Assembly: GCA_948474755.1 (NCBI GenBank)
Contig: CAOLHI010000740.1
Coordinates: 372,001 to 436,000 of the forward strand
Origin: Ctenosaura bakeri
Lineage: Eukaryota > Chordata > Lepidosauria > Squamata > Iguanidae
DNA: 64,000 nucleotides
Direction of reading: 5' to 3'
How positions within the stretch are numbered: the first letter of the stretch is position 1; each line of letters opens with the position of its first letter. Of this stretch, positions 10,190 through 21,617 are shown one piece after another. The notes under the pieces were generated by a model. That model worked only from the letters and a program-made list of their open reading frames with translations. It was not told where the DNA came from and did no database searches. The position numbers and the translations under genes were made by a program.

Positions 10190-10860
10190 CTAGCTTTCCA
10201 TAAAGCAGAATCCCATTAGTAAGCTTTCCTCCATCTCCATTCTGAAGTGGTACAACACAGAGAAAAGTTGAGGACCTCTATGAGAAGTAGGGTTTGCATT
10301 TCCCCCATCCCTTCTTGTCTCTTTTTTATGGCACGGAGGCAGTTGTTTATCCGGACGTGAATGGCTTAACTTGAATATTTCTTGACACACTAGGAAATGA
10401 GACATATTTACTCTGAACATTTTCTGAGGAGTTGGCAGCCATTTATATGGTGTGATGCTCTCCAGCTCTTGCTTTGAACTATCTGTCAAATAAATCTCTA
10501 ATATTTCAGGTTTGCCCACGTTAATTTTGAACCTTGCAATTTCCCCAAATCCTTTTTGTATGAATTGCTTGAAATGTTGTTACCGTAAATAAAGTAGCAC
10601 CATCGGGAAATTGATTGATCTTAACACACCGCACAGCCGATGCTATAACCAACTATTTTGGGATTATCCCTGATGGTACGAGCAAAGGGCTCAAAAGACG
10701 CAGTAAACAAGAGAGGGGACAGAGGGCATGGTCCCCCCTCTTTAGAAGAAATTTGGTGCAATATGCCATTTACTACTGTGACAGCTTCAGGAAATGAGGA
10801 AAGAGAAGGGGAGGTATGAGGATTTTCTTCAGTCCACATTTCAAAGTGAAAGCAACCTCA
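10190..10860 (-). mobile_element. L1 LINE reverse-transcriptase fragment
   Basis: The - strand frame at 10839-10621 contains GGPCPLSPLLFTASFEPFAR followed by IRDNPKIVG, the L1 motif that precedes the catalytic YADD. Downstream on the same strand (10519-10190) a second frame with FKINVGKPEILEI and PYKWLP matches the order that follows YADD in L1. The YADD itself is not seen and the frames are broken. Confidence 0.65.
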
Positions 10861-10980
10861 TCCAACCTCATCTGAGAATAAGCCGGCAGGTACCGACACA
10901 TTAGCCTTAATAAAGTTGTGAATTAAGTTGGAAAGTCGACAGCAAAATAAGGGCAAGTTGAATTAATCTAATTTTAAACA

Positions 10981-11035
10981 GAATCATAGAGTCAGGAGCC
11001 ATCTAGTCCAACCCCTGCCATGCAGCAATACATTT
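10981..11035 (-). mobile_element. CR1 3'-tail scrap
   Basis: AGAATCATAGAGTCAGGAG followed by CATCTAGTCCAACCCCTGCC, which is the last 50 bases of CR1 in antisense. Confidence 0.8.
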
Positions 11036-11037
11036 TT

Positions 11038-11480
11038 GCCCCAAAACGTGGGTGACTCAGGGGTCCACCCACTATGCCAATGCCTCCTTGAAACAATGCG
11101 GAATATTCGCTCAAAAAGGGAGAGAAGGGGGTAACCTAACAAGATATTTAACACCTCTGTGTACCGGTACTAGGGCAGGAATACCAGCTGGAGGTTCAAG
11201 AATGTGTTTAAAATGTTTTATTGGAGAGTTAATACCCATGCACTCAAGATTCAAGCAATCTCACAGTCACACAAGGGTAACTGAAGGAAGGAGGAGGAAA
11301 GTTTGGATAGTGTGAGTTTAGGGTGAAGTGGGTTATATTTACCAATCCAGCAGAGATGAGACAAAGCAATGTGGCTTAGACTAGCAGTCCAAGGACAGTA
11401 CACAGATGGGAATTGGAGCGGCAGAGGGACAACTAGCAACCAGTGTACTGCGAGTTGGCTAAAACTGGGATTTAAATACC
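11038..11480. repeat. Repeat family X, copy 1
   Basis: Alignable by eye with 22880-23310: GGGGTCCACCC..CTATGCCAA, CTCCTTGAA, a TGTGTACCGGTACTA word, a TTTTATTGGA word, then a purine-rich run and AGTGGGTTATATTTACC. About 430 bp, unclassified. A solo LTR is possible but TG..CA ends were not located. Confidence 0.5.
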
Positions 11481-11784
11481 TTGTTTCTGCCTGGAGTGTG
11501 GGGATGGCTTTCTGACAGCATAAACAATGGGGTGTGAAATGGTCTTAGAATTAGGTCACAAAATGCTGATGGAAATCCTAGTAGCTCCTTAGTGGTCAGG
11601 CAGGTGTGAGGACAAAAGGAAGTTTTGGTGGTCGCAGGAAGAAGGGCTAAGACAATCAGCCATCCTGTGGAAACATTTCAGGCACTATTGTTTTTAAATA
11701 TTGAGTTGTCGAAGGACATTTGCAAGTCCATTATCGATGGAGTTTCCCTGATGATTTCCTGACTATAAGCTGGCTATGCCTGAT
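11481..11784. other. Unassigned
   Basis: No recognised element. Confidence 0.35.
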
Positions 11785-11787
11785 TTA

Positions 11788-12176
11788 AGCCATTTATGCA
11801 CAATGGGGTTAAGTAGCTTTTGGGACAGGATGGCAGTGGTTGGCAAGTTGTGCTTCCCCACGATGTTGTTGCTAGCTCGCTGCCATCCCATCCCCAGGTG
11901 TTGTGCTGGCATATTTTTTGCAAAATGGAAAAAAATCCGTTTTGCATTTACCATTTCACGGTGCTCCCATCTTTTGCGTCTGTGTGGAAACTGCAGAAGT
12001 GCAATGGAAATGCTTCCTCCCATGGCACAGCATGGGAAGATGCTCAACTGCACTGTGGAAGGAAGAGGCAGTACTATCACACACCCCTCCACAGTGAGCC
12101 AGTGAGGTGCGGAGGGGAGAAGTGTTTCCAGGCCCGGGATTGCAGCATAATGATGCAGAAGACTGCTGTCGTGGCC
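11788..12176. mobile_element. Non-autonomous DNA transposon family P, copy 1
   Basis: 389 bp bounded by TTA at 11785-11787 and 12177-12179. The left end AGCCATTTATGCAC and the complement of the right end GGCCACGACAGCA are decayed versions of GGCC.TTTCYGCAY. The core shares several blocks with 16370-16782 and 30251-30667, for example GCAGAAGTGCAATGG, GGAAGAGGCAGTA and GAGGTGCGGAGGGGAG. No transposase. Confidence 0.72.
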
Positions 12177-12420
12177 TTAGTTTTTACATTTGTTTGGCCA
12201 GTCTTCCTCTCAGCCAGCATGGCCATGCAGACATAGCAGCATATAATTTATATTTTATGCCAATTGAATCATATTTGCCAATTAAACTATATCAAGGAGT
12301 GGGAGTATACACCTGCTAACAACATAACCACAGCACTTCTGAAGGATGCCCATCCTACCTAAAGACATCTAAAATAGACGAGACTATCTGAGGCTGAACA
12401 CCTTTAAAAGTTTTTTTTTT

Positions 12421-12550
12421 AAAGTTCTTCCTAATATTTAGCTGGGATCTCCCATCTTGTAATCTGGTTCCATTGGTTTGTGTTGAGCAGCAGAAAACGA
12501 GCTCATTCCATCTTCTTCTCTGCGACATCCCTTCCGAAATTGAAAGACTG
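12421..12550 (-). mobile_element. Diverged CR1-like 3' coding scrap
   Basis: Antisense words AAGTTCTTCCTAATATTTAG, GGTTCCATTGGTTTGTG and GAGCAGCAGAAAACGAGCTC match the CR1 C-terminal coding order but with many changes. A similar diverged subfamily appears at 31620-31845. Confidence 0.6.
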
Positions 12551-13204
12551 CTGTTTGACCGACATTGTGAGTTTCAGAAGTGTTTGACATCCTTGGCATT
12601 TCAATATTGACATTTTCCTAGAGTTAAGTTATTAATTGAATCATTTATTAATTAAATGAACCACAGTTCTAAAGGGGGAAAAAAAATACATCCCCCTCTT
12701 GATTCTATACCCAATGTGCTTGGATTTTTGCAAAATTAGCATTCAGTCTCTGCAAGGACTCTGTAGTTGCAAGCTTACATGCTTGGGAAGGAGAGATGGG
12801 GCAGTGGGTAAAGCAATGCTCAGCATTGCCCTGTAGGTGGTACTGGTAGGTGGGAAAAGGGAGGGCTTAAAAGTCCATCCCACCTTGCTGCTAGCCTCTT
12901 TTCTCTGGTATGCTCAGCCTACCCCCTCTCTTTGTGGGTCCAGTGAAAGCTATGGCTGGTTGCTTTTGGGGATGGATAGGAACTTTTGCTCCTTGTCATC
13001 TGGTTGGCACATTGAACCCAAGTAGGTGAGGAATTTCTTTGCCTATATTGCATTAATTGTCCATTGGAATATTGGCTGAGATATCTTTAAATAGGTAGCA
13101 CTGAGGTGGGAAGTGAGGAACAGGAAAAGGCAAGGAATCAGTGAGCATCCAGCAGACACTTCTTGGGTGGAAAGGGAGTTTCCTTGACCCAGAGTTGGTT
13201 GGGT
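12551..13204. other. Unassigned stretch
   Basis: No recognised repeat or exon. Confidence 0.4.
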
Positions 13205-13205
13205 T

Positions 13206-13406
13206 TCATAGAATCATAGAAACATCGAGTTGGAAGAGACCACAATGGCCATCGACTTCCTGCCATGTGGGAACAAACACTCAAAGCACCTCCAGCAAAT
13301 GGTCATCCAGCCTCTGCTTAAAAACCTCCAAAGAAGGTGACTCCACCACACTTCCAAGCAGCACATTTCACTGTCAAATGGCTTCTACCATCAGGAAGTT
13401 CTGATG
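13206..13406 (-). mobile_element. CR1 LINE 3' end
   Basis: Antisense tail CATAGAATCATAGAAACATC, 3' UTR and the last coding block. Truncated after about 200 bp. Confidence 0.9.
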
Positions 13407-13439
13407 AATCTAATGATGAATTTTCTCCTGGTTTTAAAG

Positions 13440-13620
13440 GAGCTCCCCGGTGTGTAGAACTCTCTCTTCCCAAAATAGGTAGAGCACCTTGGACAGCTCT
13501 TGTAAAGTTCAGCCAAAACCAGGAGTGCATTCATTCCCCTGCTGCGGTGGAACTCCTTGGCCACCCCTGCCTGTGAAGATGAAAGGGGATGGGGTCAGAC
13601 AGTTTGTGCTGCCTTGATTT
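13440..13620 (+). repeat. Foldback family D fragment
   Basis: Contains GAGCACCTTGGACAGCTCTT and AAAGTTCAGCCAAAACCAG, matching the second half of the element seen at 15485-15620, 52250-52470 and 53960-54115. Confidence 0.55.
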
Positions 13621-13921
13621 CCTCAGAGAAGGAGGGAATAAGAACGCTAATGATGTGAAAAATTTAGTAAGCAGAACTTCTGCATGACCTAGAAAGCATT
13701 CAAAGATGAAATCTAGGGGAACTGGCAGCTGACTCATAACGGAGTCAGAGGCTTGGGAGCAGCAGGAATTCCTAGAATACGGAGGGCACGGGTGGGAAAA
13801 GTTCAGTCAGCAACCTGCTTGAGGCCCCCCAAAGCCTTTCCCAAGACCCCCACAGTGTTCCCAGCCACCCATTTGAATAGCATTCCTATATAATATATAT
13901 ATTGCAGACATACAGACATAC

Positions 13922-14308
13922 ACTCATCCCTCTACATTTGCTAGAATTAGGGGCAAAGGACCTCTGTGCAAGTGGAAAAACTGTGAATAACTCCAGGCCC
14001 TCCCAAACCACATTTAACACACACAAAAAGTATGATCACCATATTCAGCCCACCGTGGATTCCTTTTAGGCATCAGGGTTCCTTCCCAAGGCAGAAGTGG
14101 GGGGCTGGTGGGGCTTTCTGCTACCTCCATGGCTGCCCCACACCATTTTAAAGAGGGACCTACAAGCCTTATTTGCAGTTTCTCAGTCTCACAAGGCTTA
14201 CAGTCCCTATTAAAAATGGCATAGGGGGCAGCAGAGGGGACAGCAAATAATCTGTGAATAATCAAATCCACAAAAGTGAAACCTGCAGATGTGGAGGGCT
14301 GAATGTTT
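13922..14308. mobile_element. Foldback family F element, about 390 bp
   Basis: The left end ATCCCTCTACATTTGC and the right end GCAGATGTGGAGGGCT are inverted repeats. Inner words pair as well (GTGGAAAAACTGTGAATAA against TTCACTTTTGTGG-like sequence). The same ends flank 57000-57495. Non-coding. Superfamily not determined. Confidence 0.6.
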
Positions 14309-14309
14309 A

Positions 14310-14311
<2 letters not shown>

Positions 14312-14340
<29 letters not shown>

Positions 14341-14362
14341 AATACACACACACACATCTGTC
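14312..14362. repeat. (TA)n(CA)n microsatellite
   Basis: TATATA run followed by CACACA, about 50 bp. Confidence 0.95.
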
Positions 14363-14397
14363 TATTTATTTATATATCTGTCTACTCTCTGCCCTCC

Positions 14398-14605
14398 ACC
14401 CAAGCCAACATGGACTATGAGTTGGAATCCGTGCTTGGTCATTGGAACCCATTTGGCTGACCTTAGGCATGCCACACTCTCTCAGCATCAAGGGAAGGCA
14501 ATGACCAGTCCTCTCTGAACCAATCTTGTCAAGAAAACCCCACAAGAAGTTCACCATAGTGTGGGCATAAACTGGAAATGACTTGAAGGCACCCAACAGT
14601 TTTGT
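14398..14605 (+). mobile_element. MIR-like tRNA SINE
   Basis: B-box-like and core words are decayed. CACACTCTCTCAGCATCAAG, CTTGTCAAGAAAACCCCAC and GACTTGAAGGCACCCAACAG identify the family in + orientation. Confidence 0.75.
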
Positions 14606-14923
14606 CTCACTTATCCAGAATGGGGGCAATCTTGCCACATTTCTCCCCTCCCCTTTGTAAATAAAATAAAATAGGTTGGTGATTTTGGTCCCCAGTGTAG
14701 GTCCTCTCACAGGAACATCACCCAAGCTGAGTATGGTCTGGAGCAGGGACTGAAAGATATGTGCCACTTGGACCTGTCTCTTAGTTGTCCTCTGCAGCAG
14801 CTTCAGACTACCCTTTGAAAGGGAATTGGAGTGCCGAGCAGAACCACTGTCTACCAGTAGCAGTTGGTGGATCCCATGTCAGTGATGGGGTCAACCACTC
14901 TGGATTAAGGTTGTGTTCACACC
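14606..14923. other. Unassigned
   Basis: No recognised element. CACTGTCTACCAGTAGC-type unique sequence. Confidence 0.35.
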
Positions 14924-15386
14924 TGTCATGGACAGGTTATAAGTTACAAGTACAGCTAGTTACATCATATCAGCCAGAGAACAGAGATCCTAACGCAACT
15001 ATCTAAGAAACATCTTAGCTACTCACATCATGATCAGGGCTGAGATGATTTGCAGTGGCAGATCCAGGAGGCGAGGCCGAGCTGGGCCTACCTGCAACTG
15101 GTGATACACCTTCTCCCATTGATGTCTTTGTTCTCCTCTTTTGTTCTTCTGCCTCACGGTAACCTGAGGGTTTTTAAAGCTTCTGAACTGAAGCATCTCA
15201 AAGGTTCTCACCTTTGACCCCCTGACTGGACAACTATCTCTTGTAAGCTCTGATGTTTTGTGAGGCTGACCCTCAATAAAAGGTAACTTAACCCCAGCCT
15301 CTCATTAACCCTTTGTATACCTGGAGGGAGAACTATCTTCCTTCAGCTCTATTACCTGGATAATGAGAACCTCCATTATCATAACA
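14924..15386 (+). mobile_element. Possible solo LTR, 463 bp
   Basis: Begins TGTCATGG and ends CCATTATCATAACA, so the ends form a short TGT..ACA inverted repeat (TGTCATGG against TGTTATGATAATGG). A polyadenylation-like AATAAAAGG lies at about 15274 in the 3' third. No exact target duplication is seen and no internal retroviral sequence adjoins it, so this remains a candidate. Confidence 0.4.
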
Positions 15387-15484
15387 CCTCAAAAGAGCCA
15401 TTCTAGGTGCTAGACCATTTTTGGGGTCTTAGGGCTGTGCAAAGCTGGTGTTTTCTGTGAATCCACTCCATCTTTTGAGGGTGG

Positions 15485-15620
15485 AGCGACCTGAAGTTCT
15501 GAGCCCCATCCCTAAAGCAGCCCCTTGGATAGCTTCTTCAAAGTTCAGACTAAAATACATAGTGGATTCACTGCCCTGTGTTCCTTGAGCTGCCATCCAC
15601 TGCAGCTGCCCAGCCATTTC
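15485..15620 (+). repeat. Foldback family D fragment
   Basis: CCCCTTGGATAGCTTCTTCA, AAAGTTCAGACTAAAATACA and AGTGGATTCACTGCCCTG match family D. Confidence 0.6.
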
Positions 15621-16204
15621 CTTTTGCCAGCCATGCTGTTATTCTGCTCAGCAACCAGGAGGATCAAGACTGGGTTGCTCTGTCCCCCACCTTTGCTGGT
15701 TGTGGCTGCTTGCCTTTAGAGGCCTCTTCCTTTCTCTCACTTCTACACAGTGGGGTGTTGCATTGATCTCTCTATTATCTCATACCTCTGCTCCTCGAAG
15801 CCCCCTGAGGCGGTGTCTCTAATTCGGGAGGAAAAAAAGCAGGAAAGGGCAGCGAGGTCAGCAATTGCTGTGTATCAAACACAGCCGTCAGTGAGGGGGA
15901 GGGAGAAAACCCAAGAGAAGAAAGTTTTGCATCCAGATCTGGCTGTGGGACTCCGCTCTGCCCTTGGTGCGATCGGTGCAAAACCCTCAGCTGTTTGCTC
16001 ATTCCGACCTTCCTTCCCAGCCCTTTGCTGCTCCCCCGCCCAAGGCAAAAGCGAGTGGGTTCATTAAGCAAAATTCAAGATCAATTTTGTATTGATGTAT
16101 TGAGAATGGATCTACTTTCTGTCTCCAATTATGAGTTTACCACATACGCACACAGTGTTGCACCTCACACAGCTGGTGAGGCAAGAGGGCCCACTCTGCA
16201 AAGA
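15621..16204. other. Unassigned stretch
   Basis: No recognised repeat or exon. Confidence 0.4.
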
Positions 16205-16369
16205 GATTCAGTTTGGAGAAAACCTTCCGTTTCTCAGCTGAAGAGACCCCCACCACACTCCAAGGCAGTGTACTCCACTGTCCAATGGTTCTTACCATCA
16301 GGAAGTTCTCCCTAATGTTTAGGTGGTGTCTCTTTTCCTGAAGTTTGAGGCCATTACCCTGTGTCCTAG

Positions 16370-16782
16370 GGCACTTCCACATGGTGTTACGGTCCCACGA
16401 TGGAGAGGGGATGGCAACAGTCCATGAGTCGGGCTTTTGCACAGTGTCATCGGGGGTCCCACTGCCATCCCATCCACACCCATTGTAATAATGAGATATT
16501 TGCTTAATGAATAAATCTGTTAAGGGCCCGTGATTGCGTGACTCTCCCATCACCACCAGCCATGTGGAAGGGCGATGCAGGCACTTTGTTCCCCAGCGGA
16601 TCATGGGAAAGAGTCTGTCTGTGCTGCAGAAGGAAGGTTTGTGTTGCTCACACTCTCTTCCACAGGGAGCCAGCTGGGTGCAGAGGGGAGCGTTCGTGTC
16701 ACGCCCCCCCCCGTCCTGGCAAAGGAGCTGCCGGAATTGCAATGGGACATCGATAAGATCCGGCAAGATGTGAAAATGGACC
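16370..16782. mobile_element. Non-autonomous DNA transposon family P, copy 2
   Basis: 413 bp, left end GGCACTTCCACATGG, complement of right end GGTCCATTTTCACATC, flanked by TAG at 16367-16369 and 16783-16785. The host CR1 reads continuously across the gap once one TAG is discounted, so the limits are firm. Core blocks such as TGGGTGCAGAGGGGAGCGTT align with 30251-30667. No transposase. Confidence 0.82.
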
Positions 16783-16847
16783 TAGTCTCTGGAACAGCAG
16801 AGAACAAGCTTGCTCCATCTTCAATATGACATCCCTTCAGACATTTC

Positions 16848-16912
16848 ATAGAATCATAGAGCTGGAAGAGAACACAAGGGTCATCAAATCCAGCCCCCTG
16901 CCATGTAGGAAC
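16848..16912 (-). mobile_element. Very short CR1 3' tail inserted in a CR1
   Basis: CATAGAATCATAGAGCTGGA through CCCTGCCATGTAGGAAC. Only about 65 bp, extremely 5'-truncated, placed between ACATTT and TATTTGAACATGG of the older CR1. Confidence 0.8.
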
Positions 16913-17112
16913 AGTTATTTGAACATGGCTATCATGTCACCTCCTAACCTTCTCTTTTCCAGATTAAACATCACCAGCTTCCTTAACTACTCCTGATAAC
17001 GCATGGTTTCCAGGCCTTTTCCAATCCTGGTTGCCCTCCTCTGGACGCATTCCAGCTCGTCCATATCCCTCTTGAGTTGTGGTGTCTAGAACTGGACACG
17101 TTGTTGGAGACT

Positions 17113-18973
17113 GAATGCCACAGTTTGATCAGGGACTGCCTAATAGATGTTACTGCCTTCTGTCTGTTGCCAAACCTCCACTGTTCAGTTTTATCAGATG
17201 ACCATACAGTTTGTTGGTGGAGCAAAACCTTCTCCCTCAGAATATCTTTGGGCAATTTTTTGGGCTCTCCAGGGCTGAGATCCTCACTCATGGAGTATAA
17301 CGCCCCACACAAGCTGCTCTCTGCCTTTCCTCAGGCAGCTTCAAAGCCTTGGGGGCATTTCTTTGACCATTGAACAGCTGGTGGAGGGCAGGGGTGAGAG
17401 AGAGGGAGGTATTGCTTGAGTAGTGAGGACTGCTTTCTGTCCCTCCTGCAATCCTCCAGAGAGAGGAGAAGAGAAAAGTCATTCCTCTTCCTTGGAGAAC
17501 TGCAGTGGGGATGGAAAGCTGTCTCTACTTTTGGATACCTTTGCAAACCCTTTCTGTCTGTTCCATGTCCACAACAGTGCCCTGTGGGGCTTGAGAGCTC
17601 CCTGTCGGGTGGGCTGGATGGAGCGCATGGGGCTAGTACATAATACTTGCTCTGTTCACCCCTTTCAAAACAATACATGCATGAATGCTATTTTGAGTTT
17701 TGTACATATATCTCACTAGCAGGATTCCAGCTTAGGTATTGCTGAACCATAGCTCTCAGACTTCCTCACCAATGACTAAGGCGGTTAAGGCTGATGGAAG
17801 CATCAGTCCAATCTTGCTCTCCATGCTGCATGATTCAATACACCTCTGTCCTGTCCTTCCTCACTCCCCTTTCCTTAAGCTCACCCTTCCCAAAAGGAGC
17901 CCCTTCTCTCTAGGAAAGTTGAGCTAATCCCTTATGGTTGGCATGAAACGAGTACTTGTATGTTCTGTCTCCACACTGGAGTCTTATCCACAAAGCCAGG
18001 TTGAGAAAGCGAAGTTCAATGAAATGTCAGGACCTGAACCCTTGTACCAGTACTTTGAACCAATGCCCTAGTTTGAAAGCCCAGCAATTCTCCATAGAGT
18101 AATGTTGCCTCCCAGTTTGGCCAGGGGAGCAAAGTTTGTAAGGTTTGTACCCAAAGGTCCCCAGTTCTTTCCTGTAGCAGAAGGTGTGAGGATGCCTCGG
18201 TCCTCGGCAGAATTGTTCCCCTGTAGCTTCCAAATTAATATTCCAGCTGCAAATCCCATCCTTGACAGCTTTATCTATGTGCGGCTGGCAGCTTGCCCTG
18301 CTGTCGGCATCAGCGCAGTCCTGCATTAGCCCGGTGAAATGTCACAGGTTACCCTGTCTTGCGCAAGGCACACTTTGTACTTCTGGACGATGGCAGGAGA
18401 ATCAGCCCTCCTCCCATCTCTGACCTGTGCTGAACCCCTGGTGCTCAGAATGGCGAAATCTGCAACCGAGAGCACAAAATGAGAGGGACGGAGCCTGCGA
18501 GCAGATACAAAGCCGGTGTGTGACTAGCATCGCTCAAGCGCTCCATCCCATCCCATCAGTGCCGGCATGAAAGGGATGGATCAATCTACAGACAGCTGAC
18601 GCCTCAAGATTTCAGAGACAAAATGAGTCCCCTGCTCAGAGATTCATGGCAGGTTAGGGTCTGGAACAGAGGGTGAGAGTAATGGAATGGCAAAAAGAGA
18701 GGGTTACCACCTCTCTTGGAGAGAAGGAAACAACTTTTTCTCATTGGCGTACATTTATCAGCCCAGAGGTAGGCAAGCCTTACAGCTGCCTGTTCATTAT
18801 AGCTCACTTCAGATTCTCCCAAAGTCCATTTCTCTTGAGAAGATGTGTCAGATTTTTCTACTCCCCTCCCCTCCCTCTCAGAAAAGAAGGCAACGTGGCA
18901 AAGCTTTATCCGAATATTCACCGCCATTTTTCTTCCACTCCGTGCCCAGAAATGACACTCAGCACGAGACATT
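17113..18973. other. Long unassigned stretch
   Basis: About 1.9 kb of non-repetitive sequence. Around 18230-18440 the composition is more balanced and rich in CTGTCGGCATCAGC-type words, which is what conserved non-coding DNA often looks like, but no exon with splice signals and protein match was recognised. Confidence 0.4.
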
Positions 18974-19169
18974 GGCCATTTCCACACTGCACTGTTATAG
19001 TGCTGTGATTCCACTTTCAACCTCCTGTGGAATTCTGGGGTTTGTAGTTTACTGAGGCCGAAGAACTCTCTGGTTGAGAATTCCAAATGCCCCCTCCCTA
19101 AACTGCAAACCCCAGGATCCCATGGATGTTGGAATAATAGCACTATAACAGTGTAGTGTGGAAATGGCC
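18974..19169. mobile_element. Palindromic MITE with ATT target duplication
   Basis: Ends GGCCATTTCCACAC and GTGTGGAAATGGCC, arms paired throughout, ATT at 18971-18973 and 19170-19172. Confidence 0.9.
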
Positions 19170-19407
19170 ATTGTGAAAGATACAAAATGGCTGCTGGACT
19201 TGGCAAAATGATTACTTTTGTGGCCAACTGCAGTTGCTGGTGGCAGGGAAAGAACCGTTGGGGACAAACCAAAGAGGTGCTACAGATACAGCTAACGGAT
19301 TTTTTTTTTCTTAGCCGTGGAAAACTATGGGAGAATCTCTCTTCGTGGAGCAATTTGAGGACACCCTTCTCTTTCTCTGTCCACAATAGTCCATTTGCCT
19401 AGCACTA

Positions 19408-19515
19408 AAATTATTGTTGTGTGCCTTTGAGTCATTTCTGACTTATGATGATGCTAAAGCAAACATATCATGGGGTTTTCTTGGTAAGATTGGTTCAGAG
19501 GGGCCTTGCCATGGC
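19408..19515 (-). mobile_element. MIR-like SINE, 3' tail
   Basis: Antisense ATTGTTGTGTGCCTTTGAGT, TCATTTCTGACTTATGATG and TCATGGGGTTTTCTTGG. The head is absent. Confidence 0.8.
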
Positions 19516-20719
19516 TTCTAGTAAGGCTATCATATGCTGGTTAACTGGCATCCTAAGAAAAAAGAGTGCAGAAGCAGGGTTTTTACCGATGTAGCAACAT
19601 AGCAATGGCCAAAGTTGCTAGGACTGAGGTACATCGGTTATCAGGCAGGTTACATAACTGAGCATATAAATTTGGGTGCAAACAGCATTGATTGGTGAGG
19701 ATCATACATATCACCATTTCCTCCAGACCCCCAAGTTTCCCAGGAACTTTCAGGTGTTTACGCACTGATGACTCCTCTCATTTTTATCTGGCCTTTCCGG
19801 TTATTCTCACAGCATCTCCTTGGGTCATGCATTTGATTCCCTTGATGTTCCCCCTTGCCTGACCAAGCACTTCTCTGGACACCTGGAATCCACACTTGGA
19901 TACATGCAGCAATTGGGTTTCAATGCATTTTTGCAAGCCTATTGATATGGAGCACATTTTTACAGGTGGCCATCCGTTCCACTTTCAACATGTGTTGCTA
20001 CAGTCTGCCATCTCCTATATAGTTTCATTTCTGTTTTTTAAAAAATGTCATCAGATCCAGAGTACTTTCTATTCATGAGAATACTTTAGGGCTATCACAT
20101 GGCAAAGTACATAATGGAACACTATATAGCATGCATTTAGTTCTTGTATTAACAAACCACTTTTTAATGCTCCCTCAATTTAAATCTATTCCAAGGGCAA
20201 ATTCCTCAATATATATTTTTTTTTCTCCCTTAGAAACTTCCATTTTACTTGGTTGATGATCTTTGGGGAACATGTGCCAGTAATGAAAACCTGCAACTGG
20301 TTTTCTTTCTTTTTTTCTTTTAGCTTTTTAACTTTGCTGTTATACTACTCATTCTGAACCTATTATCAAGAAATTCATATCCCTCTTGGTTAAGGCTGGC
20401 ATATTGATTTGCAAATCCAAATAAATGGGTGTCTTAAAATGTGGTCAATATTCTGTGATCTTCATTAAGAGGAGAATTAAGCCGGTAAGAGACTATTTTA
20501 GGCCGACTCAGGAGTTAAGAAATGGAGATGAAAAATGGGGACGGAGGGAGACCACCTTGCTCCTTCTGACATCATTCTCTTCACATGATGAATGACTTCA
20601 TGGAGACAAGAGCTTTCTCCAACTCTTGAAATTCTCCAAAGATCTGGCACAGCAACTTCCCAAGGTTCTGAACAGGGATGGAAATTAGATTCAAAAATGT
20701 AATTGAAAAATGGATTTCT
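19516..20719. other. Unassigned stretch
   Basis: 1.2 kb, no recognised element. T-rich runs around 20215-20330. Confidence 0.4.
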
Positions 20720-21262
20720 CACAGAATCATAGAAATGTAGAGCTGGAAGAGACCCCAGGGGCCATCCAGTCCAACCCCCCGCCATGCAGGAACACCCTCA
20801 AGGCACTCCCGACAGATGGCCATCCAGCCTCTGCTTAAAAACCTCCAAGGAAGGAGAGTCCACTGCACTCCAAGGCAGCAGATTCCACTGCCGGACAGCC
20901 CTGACTGTCAGGAAGTTCTTCCTGAGGTTCAGGTGGAATCTCCTTTCCTGCAGCTTGAATCCATTGCTCCTTGTCCTGGTCTCTGGAGCAGAAGAAAACA
21001 AGCCCTCTCCTTCCTCTATGTGGCATCCCTTCAAATATTTAAACATGGCCATCATGTCCCCTCTTCACCTTCTCTTCTGTAGACTAAACATACCCAGCTC
21101 TCTAAGTCTATCCTCATAGGGCTTCATGGCTTCCAGGCCCCTCACCATTTTGGTCGCCCTCCTCTGGACTTGCTCCAGCTTGACCATGTCCATCTTGAAT
21201 TGGGGTCCCAAGAACTGGACACAGTATTCAAGATGAGGTCTAACCAAAGCAGAGTCAAGTGG
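20720..21262 (-). mobile_element. CR1 LINE 3' end, about 540 bp
   Basis: Antisense tail CAGAATCATAGAAATGTAGA, 3' UTR and about 160 codons of the C-terminal reverse-transcriptase region, in frames 21247-21065 ([16 protein letters not shown]) and 21055-20798 (MAMFKYLKGCHIEEGEG). One frame break separates them. Low divergence from 39089-40016 suggests a fairly young copy. Confidence 0.93.
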
Positions 21263-21327
21263 TGAGAAACTGTGACGAGAAAAAAAAAATCCTAGATGGC
21301 TGACAATTTTGCAGTTTTGGGACTAAA

Positions 21328-21518
21328 GCCATTTCCACACTACACTGTTATAGTGTTATTATTCCACTTCCAACATCCTGTGGAATTCTGGGATTTGTAG
21401 TTTCCTGAAGCCCAAGAGGTCTCTGCCTGAGAATTCTAAAGATTCTTCCCTAAACTGCAAACCCCCAGATTCCATAGGAGGTTGAAAGTGGAATAATAGC
21501 ACTATTACAGTGCATGGA
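21328..21518. mobile_element. Palindromic MITE, right end eroded
   Basis: AGCCATTTCCACACTACACT start and complementary right arm to CACTATTACAGTGCATGG. The final GGCC is lost. Confidence 0.85.
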
Positions 21519-21593
21519 AGATCCTAACTCTGTTATGGAAAATGCTGGGGGGAGACTAGCTATAGACATGCTGGTCGACAACCATAATAAAAT

Positions 21594-21617
21594 TATTGAT
21601 TGATTGATTGATTGACT
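21594..21617. repeat. (ATTG)n microsatellite
   Basis: About six ATTG units. Confidence 0.9.

Larger units (their letters stand above)
16215..17112 (-). mobile_element. CR1 LINE 3' region with two insertions
   Basis: CR1 antisense runs 16245-16369, is broken by the transposon 16370-16782, resumes at CCTAGTCTCTGGAACAGCAG, is broken again at about 16848-16912 by a second CR1 tail, and continues at TATTTGAACATGGCTATCAT to about 17110 (ACTGGACACGTTG). It is the oldest layer of the nest. Confidence 0.85.

Noticed and set aside
14924..15386. A full endogenous retrovirus
   Set aside because: No second LTR and no gag, pol or env-like frames adjoin it.
18604..19386. 260-residue reverse frame
   Set aside because: Runs through a palindromic MITE and shows no domain, splice or codon signal.
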